Shown in pieces: positions 1 to 12,200 of a stretch of DNA of 64,000 bases. Origin of the DNA: Argyresthia goedartella (taxonomy: Eukaryota; Arthropoda; Insecta; Lepidoptera; Argyresthiidae). Position 1 is the stretch's first letter. Every line of letters starts with the position of its first letter. The stretch lies in the NCBI GenBank assembly GCA_949825045.1, contig OX463809.1, positions 4,925,501 through 4,989,500 on the forward strand, in the 5' to 3' direction. The notes under the pieces are model-generated. The model did not search any database and was not told the origin of the DNA. It saw only the letters and a list, made by a program, of their open reading frames with translations. A program made the translations under genes and the position numbers.

Positions 1-1112
1 CAATTTCCTGTGAAAATCCATTACTGTCGTGTTTTAGCGACCGGCAATTTCTTGTCCAATTCCATGATTGTTTCGAAAATGGTAAAAAAAAGGTAGCGCA
101 AAAAGGTAGTAAAGTACTATATATGCCTTGGTCCGCAATGACTGCACTGCTGGCCACACTATGAAGGCCTCGAGCTTAGCTTAGCTACGCTCTCAGCCTA
201 TAAGCTTGGTCACCATTGCAGCCTTTGATGTCCACGCTATAAAAGCCTTGACCTTCGGTCTCGGCATTTATTCCAGCTTGTCCATCAAAGGCTGCAAAGC
301 TGATAAGCCTTGAGCTGCGCTGTGCTGCGCTTTCGGCCACCAACAGTGCGACCAGCAACGCAGTCATAACAGACCGCGACAGTAATGTACTATTCTTTAT
401 TGTACTACACAAAACAGACATACAGATAACTTGTAATAGAAAAAACATGTAACAGAAGTTTGAAGCATCTGTCGGTGACGATGTGTCTGTATGTTTGTCC
501 GTGGCACCCTACCGGTCAAACGGGTAGATGGATTTTAATGCGGTTTTTTGTAAATGGTAGTAGACTTCACTGCAATGGTTTTTAGATATGTTTTGGTTAA
601 ATTGGTTTCGAATTTCGAAAGTTAACAAAGAATAGTGGTAATGCGCGGATTTTAATGCGGTTGTTTGTAAAAGAATTTACTGCGATGGATCTTAGATTCA
701 TTTAATTGAATTCGGATCAGCGTAACCTGTTAATAATGTGTTGGAATTGTTTCATGCTCGAAATACCTCACGACTGTTTCAGGGTTAAAGTAGTGGAAGG
801 TTAAGTGGTACTTATTCGCCATTGACTTATCAATGAGGGATTTTAAATAAAAAACTTCAGAAGTTCCAAATTTGTCAATAGATGTCGTCGAAAAGTCGTA
901 GCTTTCACAGCCAGTTGCCAGATCAAAAATTTGTGTTCTGTCGCTGATGGTGGCTGGTCTGTGATGTGTCAGACCGTTTCTCCTGTGGTTACGCGATGTT
1001 TTGTTTTCCTGTTCTCCTCTGTTTTGTGACTATTACGACGACCCTGGCTATTCTTTCGGACTCTTGAAGCTCCTTCCCTCGACTGACCTCCGCGTGCACC
1101 CTGGACATTTGC
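1..1112. other. left-edge region without a supported gene
   Basis: I see no coding exon with plausible splice sites here. The segment at about 385-445 closely matches 10383-10440, including a TTGTACTACACAAAACAG motif, so at least part of it is a dispersed repeat. A minus-strand open frame at 185-448 is composed of repetitive GCT/CAGC-rich sequence and shows no family resemblance. Confidence 0.5.
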
Positions 1113-1359
1113 TTGCCATTACGATTGACCCCTGCCTGTGTATTGGACTTCGAAAAGCCTAATCGTCCATGCGTTGTTAGGTTTTTTTTAAAAAATGGTA
1201 CTCACCGTTTCCCTAGTGATGGACATCGACGTTCACTATGGGTTCAAGCTGTTGAACCAGCAAAGCCTGGATTTACCCTAGGAAAGCATAGCAGGATATG
1301 CTCCGATCACTTCAAGCCATCCGATTTTAATAGAACACCGTTATCATTGTTACAGCCAG
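1113..1359 (+). CDS. possible THAP-type zinc-finger exon (fragment or decayed)
   Basis: The open frame reads C-V-V-R-F, then T-H-R-F-P, a conserved W, and an ICSDHF block followed by SDF. This order matches the THAP DNA-binding domain (C2CH zinc finger; HRFP, W and C-x2-H landmarks). It ends in CCAG followed by a perfect donor GTAAGT at 1360, as expected if the domain is split by an intron. The frame has no ATG at a sensible position. The second zinc Cys of the first pair seems to be Phe (CVVRF where C-x3-C is expected), next to a run of eight T. No downstream exon was recognised. It is therefore either one exon of a THAP gene running toward the right on the plus strand or a pseudogene relic. 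The resemblance is seen; function is not claimed. Confidence 0.45.
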
Positions 1360-3155
1360 GTAAGTTTACCTAAAGATTTCCGAGTATGCCTAATATGCAC
1401 CATACCCGTGCTCATGAGTGCTTACTTTCGCGAGTCAGGTGTGATTTCATCTTTTGCACTAATTAGTGCTTATGCGAGCAAGCTTATCAGCAATATCAGG
1501 TGAAAAACCGGAGTTAGACCGGTGATTTTATTTTTTACCGGTATTTTCAAACACGCGCGTGGAACACTTTGTTTTGCGTCTGAAAGTATTGTATCCGAAC
1601 GCACCTTACTTTATGTAACGCGGGGTCGGAACGCAACTTAATTTAACGTCCGAAAATAATGTATGGGGAATCCCCATTGGGGATCTGTTTTGTCCTATAC
1701 GAATTCTATAATTTTGTCTATGTATATCTAGGGTTGGTAATTATTAACTAGCCCTTTTCACGAAAAAAGTCCCCCGTCAAAGTCGATATTGTCAAAGGTT
1801 AAGTACGAAAATGCCTTGATCCAGAGGACTTCTTTCAAGAAAAGTACTCTACACTGAAACAGGGTGAGAAATCGCACCTGTCTCAGTGCGAAACTCACCA
1901 GCCTTCAAAAATTCAGTGTGATTGATCATAGATTTATATGGGTAACTATCATCGGGCGACTTTCGCTCGACGATAATCACACTTGATGCGATGTTCCTGA
2001 ACGCACCCCTGGGTAAATTAAGCTAATTTCCATTTAATATAAAAAAATATTCCTATAGGATTTTCTCCGGTGAAACACTGGTTCTTGCTGATAAATCTCC
2101 GGAGGCTAAATTTGCAACCGGTACACATCTCTATTATCAATATGGGAACTTATGCACTTTGTCATAGTGGGAAGTTGTCGAATTGGCATAAAAATAAAAT
2201 AATGTCGAAATGGGAAGCCGAAAGTTGACTGTCGGATGTAGCCGGACTATCCAAGTGCATTTACTGCACATTTATTACTATGGACTCTATTTGTAGTAGT
2301 TCTGGGAATATAATTGCAATATTTAAAGTAGAGGGTCTAAATAAAACACAGTTTTATATTAAATAAACTCTATAGTCTTGTATTTCACATCACTGTATTA
2401 AGCTTAATAACCAGTTTATCTATTTTGCATGAACATTATCTACAATACTATGGAATTTGCTACGTTACAATCGGGTTGCCATCTCTAAGAGACAAATTAA
2501 CGGCAGGTTTGTCAAATGTCAATAAGATAAGTACTACGCGATAAACACAACAAGGCGCATGGCAGGACTGCGGTTTCGGCGCCTCTACTCCTCCTACAAA
2601 ACGTAAGTATACACACATTAGCATGTACTGTATGGTATGAAACACGGTTCCGGTGTTACCTCCGTTATTCCAATGAACGCTTAGCTGTAATGCGCCAAGT
2701 TGTGTTGGTCCCGAAGCAAGTAAAAAGTTGAGCTTCAACTTTGGTTCTGTAGCCATCGCTTTTGGGTTCCAAATGCTTGTCAGAACTGTTGGCTTGGCAC
2801 GCTTAATATATTTCAAGGCAATATGGCGCCACTGAAAAGAAGTGGCGCGGCGCTTAAATGCGTGTTGGGCTCGAAATAATTCAAAGGGTCGCGTCCTAAC
2901 ACTGGAATAGAAAACCCTCTAGATAGAACCTCTAGACGCGACGGACGACGGCCCGACAATATAATAAAGTCGGCGGGATCGCTCTGCATGCTGTTGGCAC
3001 AAGACCGATGATTGTCGCTAAACAGGCCTGTGCCGAGCGGTGAGTCGATGTGGGAGGAGCATCTGATTTGTCACTCTTCCTCTTCCGTCATCTGTAAGTG
3101 GCCATTCAGCTTAAAGCAGCAACACTAGTCCAATTCCGTCGTGGAAGTATTGTGT
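1360..3155. other. intergenic / intronic region without a recognised gene
   Basis: AT-rich sequence downstream of the DUSP12-like stop codon, and possibly an intron of the THAP-like gene. A minus-strand open frame at 2460-2816 (118 codons) has no recognised domain. A short GC-rich inverted repeat lies at about 2825-2856, with arms related to GCGCCACT and AGTGGCGC. No convincing poly(A) signal for the phosphatase gene was located on the minus strand close to its stop. Confidence 0.45.
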
Positions 3156-3259
3156 TCAGACTGTGACCTGCACGTTCTGGACTATGTTGGCCCACTCCAC
3201 CTTGGAAGGCACGAGGTAAAACGCTGGCGCCACCTTCTGGCCGCATGGGCACTTGCAAC
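3156..3259 (-). CDS. DUSP12: DUSP12 exon 9 (C-terminus, aa 403-436 and stop)
   Basis: Acceptor ATTCTCGCAG, then CKCPCGQKVAPAFYLVPSKV, the final zinc ligands and the (P)AF..x..S/N-K/R-V block typical of DUSP12 ends. TGA stop at 3158-3156. It joins exon 8 exactly (G + GT = Gly). Confidence 0.92.
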
Positions 3260-6200
3260 CTGCGAGAATCGATGTATGAGTTAATGACTTGTTGGTTATA
3301 GGCATTGCTGCACGATAAGAAAACGGAATCAGCTGGACTAGACTCCCATTTTAGTATGGCGGCCGTAACATTAAATATATAAAAGCACATACATTGCGTC
3401 TGGCCCCACACTTCCCTGTGTCGTGGGAACCAGAAACAACAACCAGAAACATAAACATCCAAAACAGTTTTTCTTCCTCTCCATCCGATATTCGAACCCA
3501 AGACCTCTCGCTTGAACTGAGCCTTAAAACGCAACGCCAGAAGTCGTCAAAGAAATAATCATTCATTTGATTAAATCGAGTCATAGGTTCTCACGAGTCT
3601 TCGTGACCATCGGCCTTTTAAGCCTACATGGGTTTACACTAACGGCACTTTTCCAAGACCGTCGGCATCGGCTGCACGAACCACGTCAGAAGCCTATTCT
3701 GAGGCATTCTACTTAAAAAGTGATGTTACCCATATCTTACCCATGACCCAGTTGAAGCTGCCGATCTTGGTCTGGCACTTGGGACAGTGCAGTTTTCCCT
3801 GGGTATCATGCTGGACGTCCCGCATCCAGGACATCGGCTCCACGAACCACATGAGACGACACACCTCTGGGGCGTCGGCGCGCGGCGCGATGCTTCCGTC
3901 CACCATGTTCAGCTCGCTGGACAATACATACATATCGACAGTGATTCCAAACTTCATTTTACGTGACAGAGGGCTTACTCATCGCAGCAGCTATGGAGAT
4001 ATTAATAATTAATATTTAATCATAAATGACCCCCCCCCCCCCCCCCGGCTCAGGCTTTTAACCGGATTCGAGAAAGATTGAGCCATGTTCCACCACGCTG
4101 GCCCACCCAACAGTTAGAATTGTTCAAGCTGCTATTATTAGATGAGAATGATATTTCACCCCAAGCTATAGTTTTTTTGGAGTATTGCACCCCATATTCC
4201 CATATGGGGTGCAATACTCCAAAAAAACTTAGTCATTATAAAGTCAATGTGTCTGCGACTTTTACCTATTCCCATCCAAACGTCCATGACTCGTTCCCTC
4301 AACCACCGGATCATGAGCATCATCATCATCATCATCATCATAGGTCGTGGTGCAAATCTCCACCTCGTCAGCGACGTCGCTGCGGCTGGGCACGGCGTCC
4401 GCCGGGATGTCCACTCGGATGCCCTCTTCCGTCTTCATCATCTGGTTGATCTGGCACGCGAGGGTTTTCAGCTTCTCGATGAGTATTTGGCCGTTGTCTG
4501 GAATGTGAAGTTAAATCAATGTAATTCTGACGACATGATCTTTATATAGAACAGTTTGCGAAATTAATATGTTGCCGAGACGCCGCAATTAACGCAACAA
4601 TTCCAAGAAGTGTATGTTCTAAAAGCCTTCTATAAATAACTGTGGTTTTCTACTAAAGGGGCAAATAAGAAACCCGCAACCGGCGAGGCTGTATGAAGAC
4701 TTAGGAATGTTGAGGGAGCATGAGATGTATGCCTAGATCGTAGCTAGTGGAGGCCGTTTGCCGGGAAAGGTCGTAAGCATGTGAATATGGTATGTTCTCC
4801 GCCATGCTACTAGACCGGTCGTCTAGGTATAGTTACTTAATACTAACGGCAGTGCCTGCCCGCTAGCAAGCTACCCGGGTTTAACCGCGCGGGTGAGTTT
4901 ATTGGCGCAGTCGGCAGTTTAGTTTACTACATGAGGTTAAGGGCCGATATTTCTTCATTTTACTCTGTCCATGGCCATTATTTAAAGCTCCGACCATGTA
5001 TTCTTTGTGTCCCGGTCTTCTGGACCGTTTTCTTCCTTGCTCGCTGTATGCTTTACATATCTCTCTAGCTAGTGACCTGGTATCATTTGTAACTGAACTG
5101 GCAGAAGGTTTAGATAAGTCTCAGCAAATAGATGCAGAGACTTTAGAAGTGCTTTTGATAAGGTCAATCACTGGGTAAAATATAGAAGTATAGTGTCCAT
5201 GGCTCAATATTGAAATGGTTTGAGTCTTATCTCCAAGACAGACGCCAGGTGGTTGCGGTCAGTGGCTATGAATCGAAACCGTACACGGCAAGCTCCGGAG
5301 TTCCACAGGGATGGCATCTGGGTTCCGTTTATTCTCTTGGTCATAAGTTTCCCGCCAGTAGATGTACCATGTTTGCAGACGACCTTAAAGTCTACAGACA
5401 GGTCACTAACTTGTCTAAGGTCGAACTTCTATGACAGGACATTAACTAAGTGTCCAAGTAGTGTGTCGATAATGATATGGTATGGATCGGCACCAAATGT
5501 TTTCTTATTAAGTTCACCGAAAAGAGACAAAATAGAATTCACATACTCAGTTAAGCACTATAGAGGAGGTTGGTCACATTAGAGATTAAGGGGTTACGCT
5601 GGATAGCCAACATAGATTCGACGTGCACGTGAGCAACATCGTCAACCGTTCTGCGAAAACCCATGGATTCATCAAGCGCAGTTCTAAAGAACTCAGGTCA
5701 GTCAGCACTAGAAAGGCTCTATACAACGTATAAGTACGTAGAGTTTTGAAGTATGCCTCAAACTATTCGGATTCGGATCGGTTGTAAAAATTGGCGTTCT
5801 ACAAAATTCCTTATAAGGCCCTTTCTTATTCGTGGTATATATTAACGATCTGCCATTCATGGTGGAGAAATTGACTGACATAGTGTTGTTTGCTGATGAT
5901 ACTTGACTGGACTTCAAAATTGAAAGACAAAAAGAAGACTTTGATGATGTTAATGGTGTATTGTCTTTAACCTTGAATTGGTTCACAGTTAATAATTAAT
6001 TGTTAAATGTTAGTAAAACCAAGTATCGAATTCTCACTTCCAAATGTCAAGCAAGTTGAGACCAGTTTAGTGTTACGGTACGATTTACAATGCGCATTTG
6101 GTGCACACACTGCTGCAATCATTGTTTACTCCCTGGTTTACATTGTAAGCACGCAAATAGCGCGCATTCTCCCGCGTTCATTATAAACCGACGAAAGCGC

Positions 6201-9200
6201 GCTTACGTCATCCATCTGTCAACTGTCATATGTTATGTCACCCTCCAACAATATAAATTGTTTATCCTCTACTTTACTTACAGTACTTTTCCACCTCTCG
6301 CGCTACGTTAAAATTAAATTAAAGCAATAGATATTCCAAGAATAATTCTCAATTCAATTCAAATTTCACAACAGATAACAAATGTCAATTTGACGTTTCC
6401 ACACACACTGCACTACCTCTTTTTCGTGAGCGCTGTGCGCGCGCTATTGTGACGTCACTCCTGAGGTCACAACGTTCACTCTGGTGGATTGTATGCGCAT
6501 TATGAACCGACCTATAGCGCGGTCACAACGCAAACAGCGCTCGAAAGCGCATTGTAAACCGCAGCGTTAGACAGCAACACGTTAGAATTAGTAATTGATA
6601 GGAAGTTTCTTGGAATAACTATTTGTTGCAAATTGCAGTGGGGACCCCACATAGACAAATTAGATGGTAAATTAAGTTCTACGGCTTACGCTGTTAGGAA
6701 CATCAAGGATAAAGGGATATTACAATGGTCAAGATTACTTAAATGACGGGACTGTATGGGGTTAATCTAACTCAACACAGACCTTGCTGTTAATAATTTT
6801 TAGTTATTTATACCTGCTTATTAATTATAATAATTTATATTGTAATATTTGTATTAGTTAAGCACAACCAATTTTTAAAGAGTACTTAAATCAATCTGTG
6901 GGAGTTTCTACGCACTCCGGTAAAAAATTACGTTTCCTTAGGTACATGCAAATATCTACAGTAAAAAAGAAATTTGTCTTTGACAAAAGATTCCTCTTTA
7001 ATATCGTGTCAGTTTCTACATGAGTTTAATGATTGTTTGTTTGTATTGCACAAATTTATATGCTAAGTGCTAGAGTAAGAAGGTTAATTTGGATTTTAAA
7101 AAATCTCAGACACGTAGGTCCAACTTTACAATATATATTGCTTTAGCGCAATCAATAATTAACTACTATTTCCAGTTTGGGGTGGAGCCATTAAAACTAA
7201 ATTTATTGAAATAGAAAGAGCTCAATGAGCATTAACAAAGATCGTGTTCTTCAAACCATATAGATTTCCAACAGAGGATTTGTACTCGCTTAGCCAGCTG
7301 TTAACTGTTCCAACAGAGGATTTGTACTCGCTTAGCCAGCTGTTAACTGTTCCAACAGAGGATTTGTACTCGCTTAGCCAGCTGTTAACTGTTAGAAAAC
7401 TGTACTGTAAAAGTATTTAATAGTACCTAGTTTATGTGACTGTTACATAATGGAGGGCATTAATACTCGAGAGTGGTTTCATAATAATATCACTCGAGAG
7501 TTTTAATGCCTAATTATGTACAGTTACATACACTAGTTTATCTATACACATATCATAAGCTCTCTTTGATGTGTTCAGGAATCGCATGTTTGACCGGCAT
7601 TGTGGCATTGATGCCACAATGCCGCAGTTGTTTAGCTTGTTCTGTAGTACCAACTTCACAGACAAACTAGGGGCGGCACGCAGGCGGGCGTCGACGTTTG
7701 AAATTTGAATGTCATAATTTGACAAATTTTGGTACATTATGGTCATAATGTACAAATTTTCAGAAATGAGTTTTTACCATATAATTTCACATCATGCTGG
7801 TCTTAACGTGCGGCTTTTAGACGCAGTAAAGAGGGTTTATGGTACGTGTGTAGATAAAATTCATAAAACTTCTGCAGTTGACAAAGAGTAATTAAACAAA
7901 AGAAGAAAACACACCATTATCAAAGCCAGCTTGTAAGTCCACATTTGCTCGCAGACAATATAAATTTCAGGCAACCTGCATATAATAAATAAAAACATAC
8001 AAAAAACTACTTAGAAAGTAAAAAACTTGTAATCACATGAATAATCACTAAAGCTTCAAAGAGATTGAGAGCCTTATCTCAGTTCAAAGATTTTTTATTC
8101 ATAATAGCACAAAAATTGAGACTTAATGAACATCATATCATAATCAAGCAAGCATAATATAACATTAAGTAGGTGCCTAATTATTACATATAACATAATA
8201 TATAGGGTGCAATGAACTGGTTTAATGCCAGATGTCGGTGTCTTGTAAAAAGTCACTAATTTTGTAGCAGGCCTTTGTGCACAGTGTGCTTTATACATTT
8301 TTTTAATCGAGCTTCAGTTAAGTTTTGTATTTCTTGCGGAATTTTATTGTAGAAGCGTATACAGTGTCCCATAAAAGAACTGCTTACTTTTGTGAGTCTG
8401 AACATTGGAAAAAAAAGTTTATGTTTATTTCTAGTTTGCGGCTATCAATGTGGCGGCTATCAATGGTTTTAAAGCTACTGATATTTTTCCTCACATACAT
8501 TATGTTTTCATAGATATATTGACTTGTCTTATCTGTCAAGCAACATAAGATTATATTATCATAAAATACTGGTAGCTACAAACCGCATTACACAATAAGC
8601 CCACACGCACCACACAGACACACACATACACACACACTCACAAACACACACACACACACACTTTTTTAGAATTTGACTTGAATAATTTGAACAAAAATAT
8701 AATATATTAATGTCTGTAATGAAAGTAATCATGCAAATGTTGTGATCGCCAGAAATAGGTCTATACATTAGAACCATATATAAATGTAATTTAAATGTGC
8801 ATTGTATAGATATACTGCTCGTATAGCTCATATAAATAAATAAATAACTCTCTCATACATGTTTGTTGCAGCCGGTAGCACTGTCCTACCGGTTGCGCCA
8901 ACCGCCAATGAGTCCATACTATTTTGGCACAGCCGGTAGCTCAGTCCTACCAGTCGTGCCAGTAACTCACTAAGAACTCACCCGTGCAGTTAATTCCGGG
9001 CAGCTTGCTAGCGGGCGGGCGTTGCGCCTTCTTCGCTCGCTCGAGCCGCAGCGGCCGCGGCACGTGCGGTATGATGTTGCGGCGCGACGCGACCACGCGG
9101 CGGCACTTCTTGCAGCGGTACACGATCGGATCAGGCCGCTCGCGGGTCAGGCCCGGGTCGCCTTTCACGAGGTCCGCGAACAGTTGCGGGAGGATCTTGA

Positions 9201-12200
9201 CTAGTATTAAATGACAAGTCAGTTTCTTGATAAGTTAGGATCTACAGCGAAGAAAAAGTTATCGTTTATATGCATAGTACAAAACTGAGTAGGATTCCTG
9301 CAATAGCAGAAATGGGTCTCTACCCACACACACCCCTCTGGGTGTTTTTGTGTGTGAGACGTAGGAGACGGTGAGCATAGTATTTAAGGCAACATCACCC
9401 CTTCCGCACTACCACAGTACTAATGTAAACTATATATTTATTTTATTTTATTTTATTTATTTTATTTATTATTGAATATATTATTTCTATTCAATATATA
9501 TTATATATATTGAATAGAAATCTCCACAAGCTATTCAATATATTTAAAGGCTCTCCATTAGTGTGTTGTACCTTCTTTGAGCTTCTGGCCGGCCAGCTTC
9601 AGTCGGAACTGCTTGAACCGAGGGTCTTCGTGGTCCAGCTTGCAGCCCATGTGCCCGTACAGCTTCAGCTGAGCCACAAATCCCATGTTGGGCTGTATGA
9701 AACGCCGCTGCAAAATAACACTTTCATTTGTAATTTATTTGTTGTGTACACTTTATTGTGTTCACTTTTGTCATTTATATAATATATAATTTATACGTAA
9801 AAAACATAAAAAAACATATTTTAAGGGTTCTACATCCTTTAGGATCTGTCAAAACCCTTTTTCGCAGAAACGAGTTGATCAAACTCTTAAAATATCAAGT
9901 TGGAATCAATTTCTAAGGGTCCTTTGAAGCTGTAAAATTGTAAAGCTCGTGCATCCTAAGTGAACGCGGTAAGAATATGGCAAAAACTTGGCTGTTTATT
10001 GTACCTAAACTTACTTCAATGTTAAAATAAATGAAGTATTATTATACCTTACTCTTTACCAGCGCGAACGCCTCTTCATAGCAGAGCTTGTATTTGTGCA
10101 TTATGTAGCCGATGACCACAGCAGCAGACCGCGACACGCCGAAATAACTGGAAAATTATAGAACCAAATATGTGTACATTTTATCCATGACTATAGATCT
10201 AAGAATCTTAAGTACATTAATTCAGTTGAGGAAACCCTCAGATCTCCATGGCTGCGGCGATGAGCTAGCCCCCTGACACGCAAAATGGAGTATTGAATAA
10301 CTGTGCCTTTGTCACCCCCTATGGAAAAAGGCGAGATGCAAAGTTTTTTTATTTACGTACCTAGCATAGTTTACCAGTTATGTAATTTATTGTACTACAC
10401 AAAACAGTCATACAGATAACTTATAATAGAAAAAAACATGTACAAAGGCGAGCTTATCTCTCAAAAGTTTCACATGTTTTAATCTTAAATAGGTATGCAA
10501 ATGTGAATTGAATCTGTTTTTGAAGGCATACTTCAGTGATCATCAATTGTGGGGGATGATGATGGTAGGTGACTTACCAATGAACCAGTATTGTCCCTCC
10601 ACTGTGTATAGCTTTTTTGATGAATTCATTAGTTGCTGGCAAATGTGTTATGAGGTCCTCTTTGGGAATATCTGCCACTGAAAATAGAGATGGATGCCAA
10701 TAAAGTAAGTTTGTGTTGTAAGTTGTAGTTTCCTGATAAATTGTATCTTGTAACCGATAACTGAATTAGAATGTTTTGTAACTTCTGCATGATTGATAAT
10801 AATGTCTTCCAATCCAAGCAATAGCAACAGCAACTGCTTTAGGAGGTCCCTGGTTTGAGAGGTATTGAGCTTGTGACCTCTGCATTATATATGAAGTAAG
10901 CATTACCTTCCAACCAAAAAAATACCAGAACAACAGAATAAAAGCCAACTACTACCCAAACAACCCAGATACAAAAATACCTCCTTATACTTATGCACAA
11001 TAAATACCCGAACACTCAGAACGCCTGAAAGCCTACATGAACTAGAACTGGCTCTATCAAGCATAAATTGCGACATAGTAGGAATCAGTGAGATGAGGAG
11101 AGATGGTGAAGGAATAAAAGAACACAGGGACTATATTATGTACCACAAAGGTGAAACTGCTGGACAAAGAGGTGTAGGTTTCTTGGTAAAAATACAACAC
11201 AAAAGTAAAATCAAGGAATTCGAAGGAATAAGCGAAAGAATAGAAGTATTGCACATGGAAATCCCTAACTACCAAAAAGACTGGACAATCAAACAAATAT
11301 ATGCACCCACCGAACAGGCCGACCAGATGGACACAGAATGCGTCTATAAAATCTTACAGAGATAGTGAGAAAGTACCCTAGAAACCACTTGGTGGTCATG
11401 GGAGACTTTAATGCCCAGGTTGGAGAAAGAAAGCAAGGGGAAGAAAATTTGGACATGGAAAGCGAAGCCCGAACGGTTCCAGATTGATCAACTTCCTGCT
11501 TGAAAATAATCTAACAGTACTTAACTCAGTCTACAAGAAGAACCACCCCAAAACGAAGTGGACCTGGCTATCCCCGGATGGGAGATACAAAAATAAGATT
11601 GACAATACTATTACCAACAGTGTCAAATCATTCAACGATCCTCACATAGTACAAAACCTAAATTTCAATACAAATTACAGGATGGTAAGAAGTCATATAA
11701 AGATACACCCACCAAAACATTCCAGAAAGAAAAAAAATGGAAAAGTAAGCATAACAACTGAAAAACAATATAATGGAATTATGAAATTTACAACAATACC
11801 TTTCCTAGATATTTCCAACTCTGACTTAGACACAGTAGAAAAATACAACAACTTAGAAACAAAACTCATTGGACTGACGAAAGAACCACCAAAAAGTAAC
11901 AAAGAAAACAAGCTCAGCAAAAGAACAGAAGAATTGATTGAAAAAAAAAGGATACCTATTGTTCTCCACAGCTAAGAGCAAAGAAACCCAAAAAGAAATA
12001 ACAAAAGTAAGCAAACAAATAAGAGAAAGCATGAAAAAGGATAGACAAAGAAGGAGAACTCAAACCCTACATGAATACATTGAAAAAACAGGGGGCAGTA
12101 AAAAAGCTCTGAAAGAATTAAGAGAAAAGAGCAAGGATTGCATTCCCATAATAAAATACAAACACAAAAGTACAGCAAAACGTAAAGAAATCCAGGAAAT

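Noticed and set aside
185..448. Minus-strand frame with a hydrophobic start resembling a signal peptide
   Set aside because: Repetitive, low-complexity sequence, part of it shared with 10.4 kb. No domain and no splice context.
2460..2816. 118-codon minus-strand frame as the last exon of DUSP12 or as a gene
   Set aside because: No family resemblance. The true DUSP12 C-terminus (CPCG block) was found at 3259-3156 in correct phase.
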